A stretch of DNA of 41,755 nucleotides, from the NCBI GenBank assembly GCA_028720145.1, contig JAQYLJ010000018.1:1-41755 (forward strand). The letters are read 5' to 3'. The stretch is from Clostridia bacterium. GTDB lineage: Bacteria; Bacillota; Clostridia; Oscillospirales; CAG-272. Of the stretch, positions 6,832-14,375 are shown piece by piece (position 1 is the stretch's first letter; each line of letters starts with the position of its first letter). Under the pieces are notes generated by a model, which made no database searches, had not been told where the DNA came from, and worked only from the letters and a program-made list of their open reading frames with translations. The position numbers were made by a program, and so were the translations under genes.

Positions 6832-7998
6832 TCATTTTCTGTCTACCGTGACGACGCAGTAGTATTCTTGCCCGATTTTCTCTTTGACGAGCGCACTGAT
6901 TTTGTCGCTCGCTTCTTTTTCGGTCATTTTGATTTCAAACGGGACTGCCATATCGAAGATCAGGTTGGTATGACTCGGACCCGTGACCACACGGAAATCG
7001 TGGAGGGAAATCCCCTCACCGATTGTGGGGAGCAGGTCGGTGACTTTCTCGCGCAGCTCGTTCACGATGGGGTCATTCACCGCGATGGGGTCCATATGTA
7101 CCGTACACTCGATTTGGAGTTGCTCGCGCATCTGCCGCTCTATGTTGTCGATCACATCGTGGAGCGCGAACAGGTCCTGCGTCCCGTCCACTTCGATGTG
7201 CAGGGAAGCGATGGTGTGCCCGGGACCGTAGTTGTGGACGATGAGGTCGTGGATACCGAGCGCCTCGGGGTATTCTCTGACGACTTCCCGAATCCCGTCC
7301 ACGATTTCCTCGGACGGTGCTTCTCCCAAGATGGAGTTCATGTTCTCTTTCAGAATCTTGATACCGCCGACGATAATCAGGCAGGCGACGATGAGCCCGA
7401 CGATGCCGTCGAGGATGGTGAATCCGGTGAAATGAATGATGATGGTCGTCACGAGGACGGCAGAGGTGGAAATCACATCCGAGAGCGAGTCGAACGCGCT
7501 CGCTTTGAGGACGCCCGAGTCAATCTTTTTCCCGACACCGCGATAGAAGAAGAACAGCCATACTTTCATGAGAATAGACGCACCGAGAATCACCATGGCG
7601 ATGATGTCGATGGGACTGTCTGAGGGATTCCGAATGGAGTCGATCGACTCGGTGATGAGTTCAAATCCGATGAGCAGAATCAGAAACGATACAATCATGC
7701 TGGCGAGATACTCGATCCTCGCATGACCAAACGGGTGATCTCTGTCCGCGGGTTTCGCACTGATGCGGAAAGATACCATCGAGACGATGGAGGAGCCCGC
7801 GTCGGACAGGTTGTTGAACGCGTCCGCCATGATGGCGACCGATGTAAAAATCAAGCCGACAATCAGTTTCCCCACGAAGAGAAGCAGGTTCACGAGGATG
7901 CCGACAATTCCCGAGAATACACCGTAGCGCGCCCGCACGCGCGGGTCTTCTAAGTTCTGATGGTCTTTCACGAAGAGTTTGCAGAGTAAATTTGTCAT
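6832..7998 (-). CDS. Cation diffusion facilitator family transporter
   Basis: A 388-residue CDF/FieF-type divalent metal exporter of the cytoplasmic membrane. Six hydrophobic helices can be followed from residue 30 to about 220. The typical segment ADAFNNLSDAGSS, the loop DRDHPFGHARIEYLA and ASAFDSLSDVIST supply the Asp/His metal site. The C-terminal cytosolic domain ends in a region of alpha-beta repeats; a final extra segment (about residues 300-388) makes it longer than E. coli FieF (300 residues). I chose the ATG at 7998, which has GTGAGG just upstream; a GTG at 8010 is part of that site. Zn2+, Fe2+ or Mn2+ are possible substrates and the sequence does not decide. Confidence 0.9.
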   Translation of the reverse strand: MTNLLCKLFVKDHQNLEDPRVRARYGVFSGIVGILVNLLLFVGKLIVGLIFTSVAIMADAFNNLSDAGSSIVSMVSFRISAKPADRDHPFGHARIEYLASMIVSFLILLIGFELITESIDSIRNPSDSPIDIIAMVILGASILMKVWLFFFYRGVGKKIDSGVLKASAFDSLSDVISTSAVLVTTIIIHFTGFTILDGIVGLIVACLIIVGGIKILKENMNSILGEAPSEEIVDGIREVVREYPEALGIHDLIVHNYGPGHTIASLHIEVDGTQDLFALHDVIDNIERQMREQLQIECTVHMDPIAVNDPIVNELREKVTDLLPTIGEGISLHDFRVVTGPSHTNLIFDMAVPFEIKMTEKEASDKISALVKEKIGQEYYCVVTVDRK

Positions 7999-8019
7999 AA
8001 TCCGCCTCACGAAAGAATA

Positions 8020-8048
8020 TTTACATTTTTCGCAGAATCGTTTATAAT
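8020..8048 (+). promoter_or_regulatory. Promoter of the Smr-like gene
   Basis: TTTACA (8020-8025) and perfect TATAAT (8043-8048) are spaced by 17 bp. The start codon at 8066 is 17 nt further, with AGAGGTGA as ribosome binding site, so the leader is very short. Confidence 0.75.
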
Positions 8049-8065
8049 AGGTAAGAGGTGAGCAA

Positions 8066-8413
8066 ATGGAACCGTTATATCAAGTGAATCTCGAACTCGG
8101 GAACCCCGAGCCGAAGAGAGCTGTTAAGTATTTGGAATTTATCATTGCGTCCGTGCGCGCGAACAACGGGAAAGTGATTAAAGCATGGCACGGGAACGCG
8201 GAGACCGAGAGCCACGGCGCCCTCAAAGCGCCGATTCGCGCCGCCCTGCGCCGACTCAAACGGCAGGGGAGGGTCAATTTCTTTATTTGCAGTGAAAATT
8301 ATAATGAGAATGACGAAGCGAGTCGGTATTTGATTGACAAATATCCGCTCGCAAAAGAAAAGGACGCGGATTGGGGCAGCGGGTATGACACCTATGTCAT
8401 GATTTGTCTCTGA
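8066..8413 (+). CDS. Smr/MutS2 C-terminal-like small protein
   Basis: A 115-residue protein that I read as a stand-alone, diverged Smr domain. It keeps the order of that fold: an opening strand (VNLELGNP) where Smr has LDLHG, a helix (PKRAVKYLEFIIASVR), a strand ending in His-Gly (VIKAWHG), the loop plus helix GALKAPIRAALRRL in place of the GxLrxxvxxxL helix, and a late extension rich in Asp and Tyr. The LDLHG histidine is missing, so nuclease activity, if Smr proteins have it, is doubtful. It is monocistronic, with its own promoter and a 12-bp terminator. Confidence 0.55.
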   Translation: MEPLYQVNLELGNPEPKRAVKYLEFIIASVRANNGKVIKAWHGNAETESHGALKAPIRAALRRLKRQGRVNFFICSENYNENDEASRYLIDKYPLAKEKDADWGSGYDTYVMICL

Positions 8414-8445
8414 CGCATACTAACGCATTCTGATGATAAGGATGA

Positions 8446-8473
8446 AAAATCTCCCGGAATCCCGGGAGATTTT
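8446..8473. terminator. Bidirectional terminator, 12-bp perfect stem
   Basis: AAAATCTCCCGG (8446-8457) pairs without mismatch with CCGGGAGATTTT (8462-8473) around a 4-nt loop. It separates the convergent Smr-like gene and acyl carrier protein gene and can serve both. Confidence 0.88.
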
Positions 8474-8505
8474 ATCTTTCGGTTTTGTACGAAGGAGAGT
8501 CCCGG

Positions 8506-8733
8506 TTACTGCGCAACGCGCTCGAGATACTCTACAACATCACCTACGGTCACAAAGGAGCGAAGGTCGTCGTCGTCAATCGTGATGTTGAATTGGTTTT
8601 CGCACTCCATCACAATCTCCGCGAGTTCGATCGAGTTGATGCCGAGGTCGCTGACCAGTTCGGCCTGCAAGGTCACATCGTCGGGATTGATGCTGAGTTC
8701 GTCAACAAGCAACTGCTTTACTTTTTCAAACAT
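8506..8733 (-). CDS. acpP: Acyl carrier protein
   Basis: A 75-residue acidic four-helix carrier. The phosphopantetheine-accepting serine is in DLGINSIELAEIV, where NSI replaces the usual DSL. The rest (VDELSINPDDVTLQAELVSDLG, later TIDDDDLRSFVTVGDVVEYL) is standard. The ATG at 8733 has GGAGG 5-6 nt upstream; a longer form from 8778 would add 15 residues unlike any ACP. It stands alone, not in a fatty-acid biosynthesis cluster, so it may serve either general lipid synthesis or a special acyl pathway. Its leader holds a 9-bp inverted repeat. Confidence 0.92.
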   Translation of the reverse strand: MFEKVKQLLVDELSINPDDVTLQAELVSDLGINSIELAEIVMECENQFNITIDDDDLRSFVTVGDVVEYLERVAQ

Positions 8734-8752
8734 AATATCCTCCAAAAGACTA

Positions 8753-8790
8753 TTGTAAAACCCACAGCGTAATTTCAAGTTGTTTTACAA
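8753..8790 (-). promoter_or_regulatory. Inverted repeat at the 5' end of the acpP leader
   Basis: TTGTAAAAC (8753-8761) and GTTTTACAA (8782-8790) form a perfect 9-bp inverted repeat with a 20-bp centre. It begins where transcription from the promoter at 8799-8827 should start, so it may be an mRNA 5' stem-loop or an operator. Confidence 0.5.
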
Positions 8791-8798
8791 ACACATAC

Positions 8799-8827
8799 AT
8801 TTTACTAGAAGATGCAAAGTTTGTCAA
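8799..8827 (-). promoter_or_regulatory. Promoter of acpP
   Basis: Minus-strand TTGACA (8822-8827) and TAAAAT (8799-8804) have a 17-bp spacer. This places the transcript start near 8792, about 58 nt before the start codon. Confidence 0.75.
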
Positions 8828-8893
8828 GGATATTTTTTCCCTCATCGCAATAATGGACAAAAGACGACAAAATGTGATTTTTCTGATGGTATC

Positions 8894-8922
8894 TTTACTT
8901 TTTCTCATCTCTGTGCTACAAT
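8894..8922 (+). promoter_or_regulatory. Promoter of the NfeD-like gene
   Basis: TTTACT (8894-8899) and TACAAT (8917-8922) are spaced by 17 bp. The start codon lies 36 nt downstream. Confidence 0.65.
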
Positions 8923-8957
8923 GAAACCGCTTTTTTGATGAATAGAGGTTTTTTGTG

Positions 8958-9293
8958 ATGATTTCAGCCATCTTGATTTCGCTTTCTCCGTCTTCGCCTT
9001 GGTTCTATGTTCTTTGCGTGGGCGTTTTGACCGTCGCCGTCGCCGTCATTCTCTTCTGTCTCTTCCGTCGCCCGAAGTTCGTGAAGACCGAGGGGGAGCT
9101 CGATGACTTGGTGGGGAAAATCGGTGTGGTGACAGAAGAAGTGGATACCGACGCGGGAACAGGGCTCGTGACCATCGACGGGGAAGGATGGGCGGCACGG
9201 TCGGTCTATATTGACGATGTATATGCCCCGGGGACGCAGGTTCAGGTGGTCGCCATCGAGGGCGTGAAAGTGATTGTCAAGCCGCTTTCATAA
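8958..9293 (+). CDS. NfeD-like membrane-anchored OB-fold protein
   Basis: A 111-residue protein. One transmembrane helix (about residues 14-37, WFYVLCVGVLTVAVAVILFCLF) is followed by a soluble beta-rich domain, GKIGVVTEEVDTDAG through VQVVAIEGVKVIVKPL, typical of the C-terminal OB domain of NfeD proteins. It lacks the serine-protease half of long NfeD forms. NfeD proteins usually work with a stomatin/flotillin-like partner in membrane organisation; no such partner lies beside it here. The ATG at 8958 has AGAGG 9 nt upstream; the overlapping GTG at 8955 is a possible alternative. Confidence 0.8.
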   Translation: MISAILISLSPSSPWFYVLCVGVLTVAVAVILFCLFRRPKFVKTEGELDDLVGKIGVVTEEVDTDAGTGLVTIDGEGWAARSVYIDDVYAPGTQVQVVAIEGVKVIVKPLS

Positions 9294-9321
9294 CGAAATC
9301 CGAAAAACTTGGGGGTTCCTC

Positions 9322-9350
9322 TTGACAAGGGACGGACAAACCGTTATAAT
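9322..9350 (+). promoter_or_regulatory. Consensus promoter of the tRNA-Arg/tRNA-His operon
   Basis: Perfect TTGACA (9322-9327) and TATAAT (9345-9350) with a 17-bp spacer. The first tRNA begins 19 nt after the -10 box. Confidence 0.87.
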
Positions 9351-9368
9351 AATCCATGTTGCGACCAT

Positions 9369-9445
9369 GTACCTTTAGCTCAGCTGGATAGAGCAACTGC
9401 CTTCTAAGCAGTAGGTCGTGGGTTCGAGTCCCCCAAGGTACGCCA
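9369..9445 (+). tRNA. tRNA-Arg(UCU)
   Basis: The acceptor GTACCTT pairs with AAGGTAC, the discriminator is G and CCA is encoded. The anticodon stem ACTGC/GCAGT encloses CTTCTAA, giving TCT (reads AGA/AGG). The T-loop is TTCGAGT. First gene of a two-tRNA operon. Confidence 0.95.
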
Positions 9446-9452
9446 TTTATAC

Positions 9453-9530
9453 GGAGGGTGTAGCACAGTTGGTTAGCGCGTCAGATTGTGGCTCTGAAGG
9501 TCGTGGGTTCGACCCCCATCACCCTCCCCA
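9453..9530 (+). tRNA. tRNA-His(GUG)
   Basis: The acceptor GAGGGTG pairs with CACCCTC, with the extra G at position -1 (9453) that marks tRNA-His and pairs with C73; CCA is encoded. The anticodon stem TCAGA/TCTGA encloses TTGTGGC, giving GTG. The T-arm is GTGGG TTCGACC CCCAT, with weak pairing at its first position. Confidence 0.95.
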
Positions 9531-9536
9531 GAAAAT

Positions 9537-9563
9537 AGCACTTGCAAACGCAAGTGCTTTTTT
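9537..9563 (+). terminator. Terminator of the tRNA-Arg/tRNA-His operon
   Basis: The 9-bp stem AGCACTTGC (9537-9545) with GCAAGTGCT (9550-9558) is followed by a T-run. Stem and loop are identical to the terminator at 1791-1812 behind the other tRNA pair, and it forms the first unit of repeat copy B. Confidence 0.88.
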
Positions 9564-9729
9564 CTATCCAAGCCGCAGGGTTGGTATGTAATCACGCCAT
9601 GCGTGTATGTAACCGCCGGCAGGCGTATGTGATCACCAAAGGTGTATGTTCCCTGCGTCTTGATGCCATACACGGCTCCGCCTTGATTACATTCCGCCTT
9701 CGGCGGATTCCATACAATGCTCCGCATTG
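9537..9729 (+). repeat. tRNA-linked tandem-hairpin repeat, copy B
   Basis: This is the longer copy of the element also found at 1655-1812, in the same orientation relative to tRNA transcription. After the terminator hairpin come CACGC-CAT-GCGTG, CGCC-GGCA-GGCG, CACC-AAA-GGTG, GGC-TCC-GCC, CCGCC-TTC-GGCGG (9694-9706) and AATGC-TCC-GCATT (9716-9728). They are separated by spacers such as GTATGTAATC, GTATGTGATC and their complements. The last two hairpins have no clear partner in copy A. The gene-free stretch 9531-9864 consists of this array, an unassigned A/T-rich segment (9730-9790) and the terminator at 9797-9824. I see no coding region in it. Confidence 0.85.
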
Positions 9730-9796
9730 ATTTAAATTGGCCGTGGTTAGAATGATATGAGAGCATATAGCAACTGCCTCATATATGAAAGCCCCA

Positions 9797-9824
9797 AAAA
9801 GCACCGCTTTCGCAGTGCTTTTTT
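9797..9824. terminator. Bidirectional terminator between repeat B and clpC
   Basis: AAAAGCAC (9797-9804) pairs with GTGCTTTT (9815-9822), with T-runs on both strands. It ends clpC on the minus strand and backs up the tRNA terminator on the plus strand. Confidence 0.75.
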
Positions 9825-9864
9825 GCTTTGTTATGGTTTGTTGCGGATTGCATGAAACATATGA

Positions 9865-12291
9865 TTATTCTTGTCGAATCAGTTGCAATTCGCCTCTTTG
9901 ACCGACGAGACGAATACGGTCGCCTTCGCGGAGTTCTCCCGAGAGCAGTTTCGACGCGATGAAATCCTCGACATACCGCGTGACCGCGCGACGGAGCGGG
10001 CGTGCGCCGTAGCCCTCTCGGTATCCGTTTTTCAAAAGGAAATCGACCGTACTCTCGTCGGTCTCGACCGTCAGTCCCGCCGCCGCGAGACGGGCGATGC
10101 TCTCGTCGAGGAGTCCTCGCGTGATGCGTTTGAGGTCCTCTTCGTCGAGCTTGCGGAACACAATGATATCATCCAGACGATTGAGAAATTCCGGACGGAA
10201 AAACGCCTTGAGTTCGCTTTGTATATTCTTCTCTGTTTCCGCATCCTGTTCCTCTTTGGAGACCGAACCCGAGAAGCCGAGCGGCGCTCCGCCGGATAGG
10301 GACTTCGCCCCGAGATTCGAGGTCAGAATGATCACGGTGTTCTTGAAGTTCGCGCGCCGCCCTTGTGCGTCCGTCAGGTTGCCGTCATCGAGGATTTGCA
10401 GGAGCAGATTGAAGATATCGGGGTGCGCCTTTTCGATTTCATCGAACAGAATCACCGAATAGGGTTTTCTCCGCACCCGCTCGGTGAGCTGCCCGCCTTC
10501 GTCATAGCCGACATAGCCGGGCGGGGACCCGATGAGTTTCGAGACACTGAAACTCTCTTGAAATTCGCTCATGTTGATGCGAATCATCGCGTCTGCCTGC
10601 CCGTATAAGACTTCGGACAATGCCCGTGACAACTCGGTTTTCCCGACGCCTGTCGGACCGATGAAGAGAAAGGAACCTATCGGGCGTTTCGGGTCCTTGA
10701 TGCCCAGCCGACCGCGGCGAATGGCGCGGGAGACCGCCGCGACGGCTTCATCCTGCCCGATAATCCGCTCGCAAAGCCGCTCTTCGAGATGCCCAAGCTG
10801 TTCTTTTTCGTCATCCGTCATATTGGAGACGGGAATCCCCGTCCACTCGGTCAGGACTTCGGCGATATCCGCGTCCGTCACCACTTGGGAGCGCTCTTCT
10901 TCCGACTGCGCGCCGCAGTCTTTTGCTTTTTCGATTTGTAAGACGAGGGTGCGTTCTTCGTCGCGGAGAGCAGCGGCACGCTCAAAGTCCTGATTGCAGA
11001 CCGCCTCTTCCTTGTTTCGCCCGACGGTTTCCAGTCTCTCTTCGAGTTCGCGCAGTTCGGGCGACACGCCGGATGCCGACAGTCTGACTTTTGCCGCCGC
11101 TTCATCCATGAGATCAATCGCTTTGTCGGGTAAGAACCGATCGGGCAGATAGCGCACCGACAGACGGACGGCGGATTTGAGTGCGGCATCCGAGATTTTC
11201 AGCTTGTGATGCGCCTCGTATCGGTCGCGTAAGCCCGAGAGAATACGGAGTGCTTCTTCCTCGGTCGGTTCGCCCACCGTGACGGGCTGAAAGCGGCGTT
11301 CGAGCGCCGCGTCTTTTTCAATGTGCTTGCGGTATTCGTCCATCGTGGTCGCGCCGATGAGTTGAATCTCCCCGCGCGCGAGCGCGGGTTTCAGGATATT
11401 CGCCGCGTCGACAGCGCCCTCTGCCGCACCCGCCCCCACGATGACATGGAGTTCGTCAATGAAGAGAATGGTGTTTCCGTTCTTCGTGATTTCTTCCAGT
11501 ACATTTTTGAGGCGTTCCTCAAACTCGCCGCGGTATTTCGCGCCCGCAATCATGGCGGTGAGCCCGAGGGAGACAATGCGTTTCCCGCGGAGCAGGGCAG
11601 GGACATCTCCCTCCGCGATGCGCGTGGCGAGTCCTTCTACGACAGCGGTTTTACCGACCCCCGGCTCCCCCACGAGACAGGGGTTGTTTTTCGTGCGGCG
11701 GGAGAGGATTTGAATGACGCGATTGGTCTCCTGCTCACGCCCCACAATAGGGTCGAGTTTGCCGGCTTCCGCGAGTTCGGTCAGATCGCGCCCGTATGCT
11801 GCAAGTGCGCTGTTTTCGGACGACTTTTGCGTCTTTTGTTTTTCGACCGGTCGCCGACCGCCCCCGAGAAAAGCGAGAATATCGTTTTTGAGCTCCTGTA
11901 TGTTGATGCCGAGAGAAACAAGCAGTCTGCTTGCCACACAGTCTTTCTCTTCCAGAATCGCGTAGAGCAGGTGCTCGGTGCCGATATAGCCGACCGGGGT
12001 CTGCATCGCGGAATGATAGGCGCTTTCAATGATTTTTTTGGTGCGGGGGGTCATATCGGAGGGAGAGAGGGCGGTGGGGATTCCGCTCCCGGCGAACTCG
12101 ATGATGGAGGCGCGGATTTGGCGCGTGGAAAGACCGCGTGCAATCAGCATTTTGGATGCGGCGCTTTCGGTCTCCGCGACGAGTCCGAGGAGCAGATGCT
12201 CGGACCCGATATAGGTATGCCCGAGGTTTTCCGCCATGCGGAGAGAGCGGTTGAGGGCGGACTCCGCCCGTTCGGTGAACTTATCAGCCAT
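9865..12291 (-). CDS. clpC: ClpC AAA+ unfoldase
   Basis: An 808-residue Hsp100 ATPase that unfolds proteins for the ClpP protease. In order: double Clp-N repeat (residues 1-145), first AAA+ module with GEPGVGKT near 207, a UVR-like coiled segment near 425-457 ([21 protein letters not shown]), second AAA+ module with GPTGVGKTE near 545, and the D2-small domain ending near [10 protein letters not shown]. The UVR segment and N-domain separate ClpC from ClpB and ClpE. I start it at the ATG 12291 ([10 protein letters not shown]); an upstream in-frame ATG adds 11 residues not seen in ClpC. It is alone, without ctsR, mcsA or mcsB beside it. Upstream only a -10-like TATAAA at 12345-12350 and one GTCAAA half-site are seen, not a full CtsR heptad repeat. 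Confidence 0.95.
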   Translation of the reverse strand: MADKFTERAESALNRSLRMAENLGHTYIGSEHLLLGLVAETESAASKMLIARGLSTRQIRASIIEFAGSGIPTALSPSDMTPRTKKIIESAYHSAMQTPVGYIGTEHLLYAILEEKDCVASRLLVSLGINIQELKNDILAFLGGGRRPVEKQKTQKSSENSALAAYGRDLTELAEAGKLDPIVGREQETNRVIQILSRRTKNNPCLVGEPGVGKTAVVEGLATRIAEGDVPALLRGKRIVSLGLTAMIAGAKYRGEFEERLKNVLEEITKNGNTILFIDELHVIVGAGAAEGAVDAANILKPALARGEIQLIGATTMDEYRKHIEKDAALERRFQPVTVGEPTEEEALRILSGLRDRYEAHHKLKISDAALKSAVRLSVRYLPDRFLPDKAIDLMDEAAAKVRLSASGVSPELRELEERLETVGRNKEEAVCNQDFERAAALRDEERTLVLQIEKAKDCGAQSEEERSQVVTDADIAEVLTEWTGIPVSNMTDDEKEQLGHLEERLCERIIGQDEAVAAVSRAIRRGRLGIKDPKRPIGSFLFIGPTGVGKTELSRALSEVLYGQADAMIRINMSEFQESFSVSKLIGSPPGYVGYDEGGQLTERVRRKPYSVILFDEIEKAHPDIFNLLLQILDDGNLTDAQGRRANFKNTVIILTSNLGAKSLSGGAPLGFSGSVSKEEQDAETEKNIQSELKAFFRPEFLNRLDDIIVFRKLDEEDLKRITRGLLDESIARLAAAGLTVETDESTVDFLLKNGYREGYGARPLRRAVTRYVEDFIASKLLSGELREGDRIRLVGQRGELQLIRQE

Positions 12292-12363
12292 AGTGCACTC
12301 TTTTCCCAAAGAAAGTAAGACCATATTTCCCCGCGTTCGGTTATTTTATACGACATGGGAGAA

Positions 12364-12395
12364 AAAGTCGGGAGCCTTGTTTGACTTCCGACTTT
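12364..12395 (-). terminator. Terminator of the spore cortex-lytic gene cluster
   Basis: AAAGTCGG (12364-12371) pairs with CCGACTTT (12388-12395) across a 16-nt loop. On the minus strand the stem is followed by TTTTTCTC-type sequence. It separates the cluster from clpC on the same strand. Confidence 0.6.
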
Positions 12396-12415
12396 CTTTC
12401 TCGTTCATCTGCTGT

Positions 12416-12964
12416 TCAGGCGGGGGGTGTCCTCCCGTCTCTTTGCGGGATTGTAGCGTTTTTCGCGAGATAATCGCGGAGCATACCGTTCCAGAGATCG
12501 GCGGTGACTACTCCGTCCGCGTATCTGCCGTAGGTGCGTTCGAGCGCACGGACAGCATCCGCTGTCGCGAGTCCGAACTGCCCCGTCACGGCGGGACGGG
12601 TCACCGCGGGATAGATACGCGAGAACTCGGTGAGGAGTGCCTGCAAAATAATCACGGCGTATCCGGTATCCCCGAGCCGAAGATCAAATTCGCTCACATG
12701 GGGGAGCGGGGTCCCTTCGGTGCGCGCCTTGTTTTGCTCCGCATATCGCCGAAAGAGGATTTCCCAAGTCGTGAAGTCGACAATGCCGGTTTCCTCGATT
12801 TCTTCGATGCCTTGAAACGCCCGTACCGCATTGCGGGTAGTTTCACCGTAATGCCCGTTGATGACGACCTTCGGGATTCTCGGGTCGGCATAAGCCAGTT
12901 CCAAAAGATAGGTTTGCACCTCTTTCACGGGCTCTCGTTCTTCGTCAATCCGAAATCGTCTCAT
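12416..12964 (-). CDS. Protein with two peptidoglycan-binding domains
   Basis: A 182-residue protein built of two PG_binding_1 three-helix repeats. The first (about residues 12-70) contains VINGHYGETTRNAVRAFQ and GIVDFTTWEIL. The second (about 97-165) has the opening LRLGDTGYAVIILQALL and VTGQFGLATADAVRALE, ending DGVVTADLWNGML. There is no signal peptide and no catalytic domain. Its ATG overlaps the stop of the SleC-like gene (ATGA), so the two are translationally coupled. It is most likely an accessory cortex-binding protein made in the sporulating cell, which is inference from context. Confidence 0.8.
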   Translation of the reverse strand: MRRFRIDEEREPVKEVQTYLLELAYADPRIPKVVINGHYGETTRNAVRAFQGIEEIEETGIVDFTTWEILFRRYAEQNKARTEGTPLPHVSEFDLRLGDTGYAVIILQALLTEFSRIYPAVTRPAVTGQFGLATADAVRALERTYGRYADGVVTADLWNGMLRDYLAKNATIPQRDGRTPPA

Positions 12965-14367
12965 GCGCCACCTCCGACGGCGGCACCGGGATACTGTCCT
13001 TCCGCCGCGATATTTCCTAGATATAGGTCCTCATAGATGGAAGTCAGGAAATACCATGTAGTCGCCCCTACGACCCCGGGTTCACCGGGCAGGGAAAAGG
13101 TCTCCTGAAACGCATTCACCGCCGCGGTGGTCTGCGGACCGAAGAATCCGGTGACCGGGACGGTCGGAATGGACGGGTAGGAGCGTGCCACATAGTTGAG
13201 ATAGTTTTGGAGCAGGCGGACATCGTCGCCCTCGGAACCCTCTGTGAGAGGAACCCCGGGATAGGGGACGGTCACGCCCTCACGGTAGGTCAAATCCAGC
13301 GAGTCGACAAGACCGCGGTAGACATTGTAGAGGGTGTCAAAAGTAACCAGCCCCACGATGCCGTCCTCGGTCAGTCCGTAGGTTCGCTGAAAGGATTTCA
13401 CTGCGGCTTCGGTCGCGGGACCGTAGTCTCCGTCCAAAGCGACACTCTGGACAGTACCGACAAAATTTGCTATATACCGCAAAAAGTATTGAATGGCGAG
13501 CACGCCGGTTCCCGTGTCGCCCGGTCCGAGTGCTCCCGCATACTCGGTATTGATTTCCGCGAAAGTCAGCCCTTCCGAGTTGAGGTCGCTCAGTCGCTTG
13601 ACCGCAGCATATACTCGCTGAATACTGTACCAAGTCGCATTTCCGACGATGCCGTCCGGGGTTAGGTTAAAGATTTCCTGGAACGCTTTGACGGCCTCTT
13701 CGGTCGAGGTGGCAAAAATGCCGTCCGCAGGGTAGATTTTCGGAATGGCGGGATAATTGGTCGAGATACGGTTCAACCGTCTTTGCAACAGTTGCACTTC
13801 GTTTCCCGCACTTCCCAAGCGGAGCGTGACCGGCGGCACCGAGGGGACAAAGCCCGCGACCGGTACGCCCGAGACGATTTCAATGTTGTCTCCGTAATAG
13901 TATTGCAGGATTTCGAGCGGAGAAAGCCCTTCTTCTGCCAAATCGACCGTCCCCCATTGGGAGAGCCCCTCGCAGATGACTTCCGCCCCGTCACAGTAGG
14001 CGGTGAAGAGGGGTTCTACCGTCCCCTGAACCCGCACATAACTGTTGAAAATCTCGTCGACAATCTGCGAGATACTCTCAAACACATCGCGTCCGTAGAC
14101 AAAGGACTGATCGCGGCTGATATCGTTCGTAATATCAAAGTTATAGCCGCGGGAGCGATAGTATTCGGTATAAACACGGTTGAGCACAAAGGAAATCTGC
14201 GCGTATATGTTGGCGCGAATGGCGGATTCCGGCCATGTGGGATAGATTTCGCTGGACGCGACATTTTTAATGTAATCCGCGAACGGGAGGGTCACATTCT
14301 GGGCGTTCGAGTCGGGAGGCCCCAAATGGACGGTGATGTACTCGGGAATAATCGGTGTCTGTGGCAT
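12961..14367 (-). CDS. SleC-like spore cortex-lytic protein: SpoIID-like domain plus three peptidoglycan-binding domains
   Basis: A 468-residue protein. Residues 1-165 match the catalytic part of clostridial SleC: ITVHLGPPD, then FADYIKNVASSEIYPTWPESAIRAN, where the Glu of SSE aligns with the catalytic Glu of SpoIID lytic transglycosylases. RSRGYNFDIT, DQSFVYGRDVFESIS, LFTAYCDGAEV and LSQWGTVDLAEEGLSPLEIL follow. Three PG_binding_1 repeats come next, at about 178-255, 275-350 and 370-450, and then a Gly/Ala tail. In the C. perfringens/C. difficile family the enzyme cuts cortex glycan during germination. The usual N-terminal pro-region is absent here; it is a separate gene 8 nt upstream. GAGGTG stands 4 nt before the ATG. 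Confidence 0.85.
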   Translation of the reverse strand: MPQTPIIPEYITVHLGPPDSNAQNVTLPFADYIKNVASSEIYPTWPESAIRANIYAQISFVLNRVYTEYYRSRGYNFDITNDISRDQSFVYGRDVFESISQIVDEIFNSYVRVQGTVEPLFTAYCDGAEVICEGLSQWGTVDLAEEGLSPLEILQYYYGDNIEIVSGVPVAGFVPSVPPVTLRLGSAGNEVQLLQRRLNRISTNYPAIPKIYPADGIFATSTEEAVKAFQEIFNLTPDGIVGNATWYSIQRVYAAVKRLSDLNSEGLTFAEINTEYAGALGPGDTGTGVLAIQYFLRYIANFVGTVQSVALDGDYGPATEAAVKSFQRTYGLTEDGIVGLVTFDTLYNVYRGLVDSLDLTYREGVTVPYPGVPLTEGSEGDDVRLLQNYLNYVARSYPSIPTVPVTGFFGPQTTAAVNAFQETFSLPGEPGVVGATTWYFLTSIYEDLYLGNIAAEGQYPGAAVGGGA

Positions 14368-14375
14368 GGTTCACC

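Noticed and set aside
9537-9729. CRISPR array
   Set aside because: The unit length is about 20-30 nt with palindromic, varying hairpins, without unique spacers, and there are no cas genes.
9740-9790. tRNA remnant (ATAGCAACTGCCT resembles part of tRNA-Arg UCU)
   Set aside because: Only about a dozen bases match and no acceptor or T-arm can be formed.
12292-12395. CtsR operator upstream of clpC
   Set aside because: Only one GTCAAA half-site is seen, inside the loop of the preceding terminator; the second heptad is missing.
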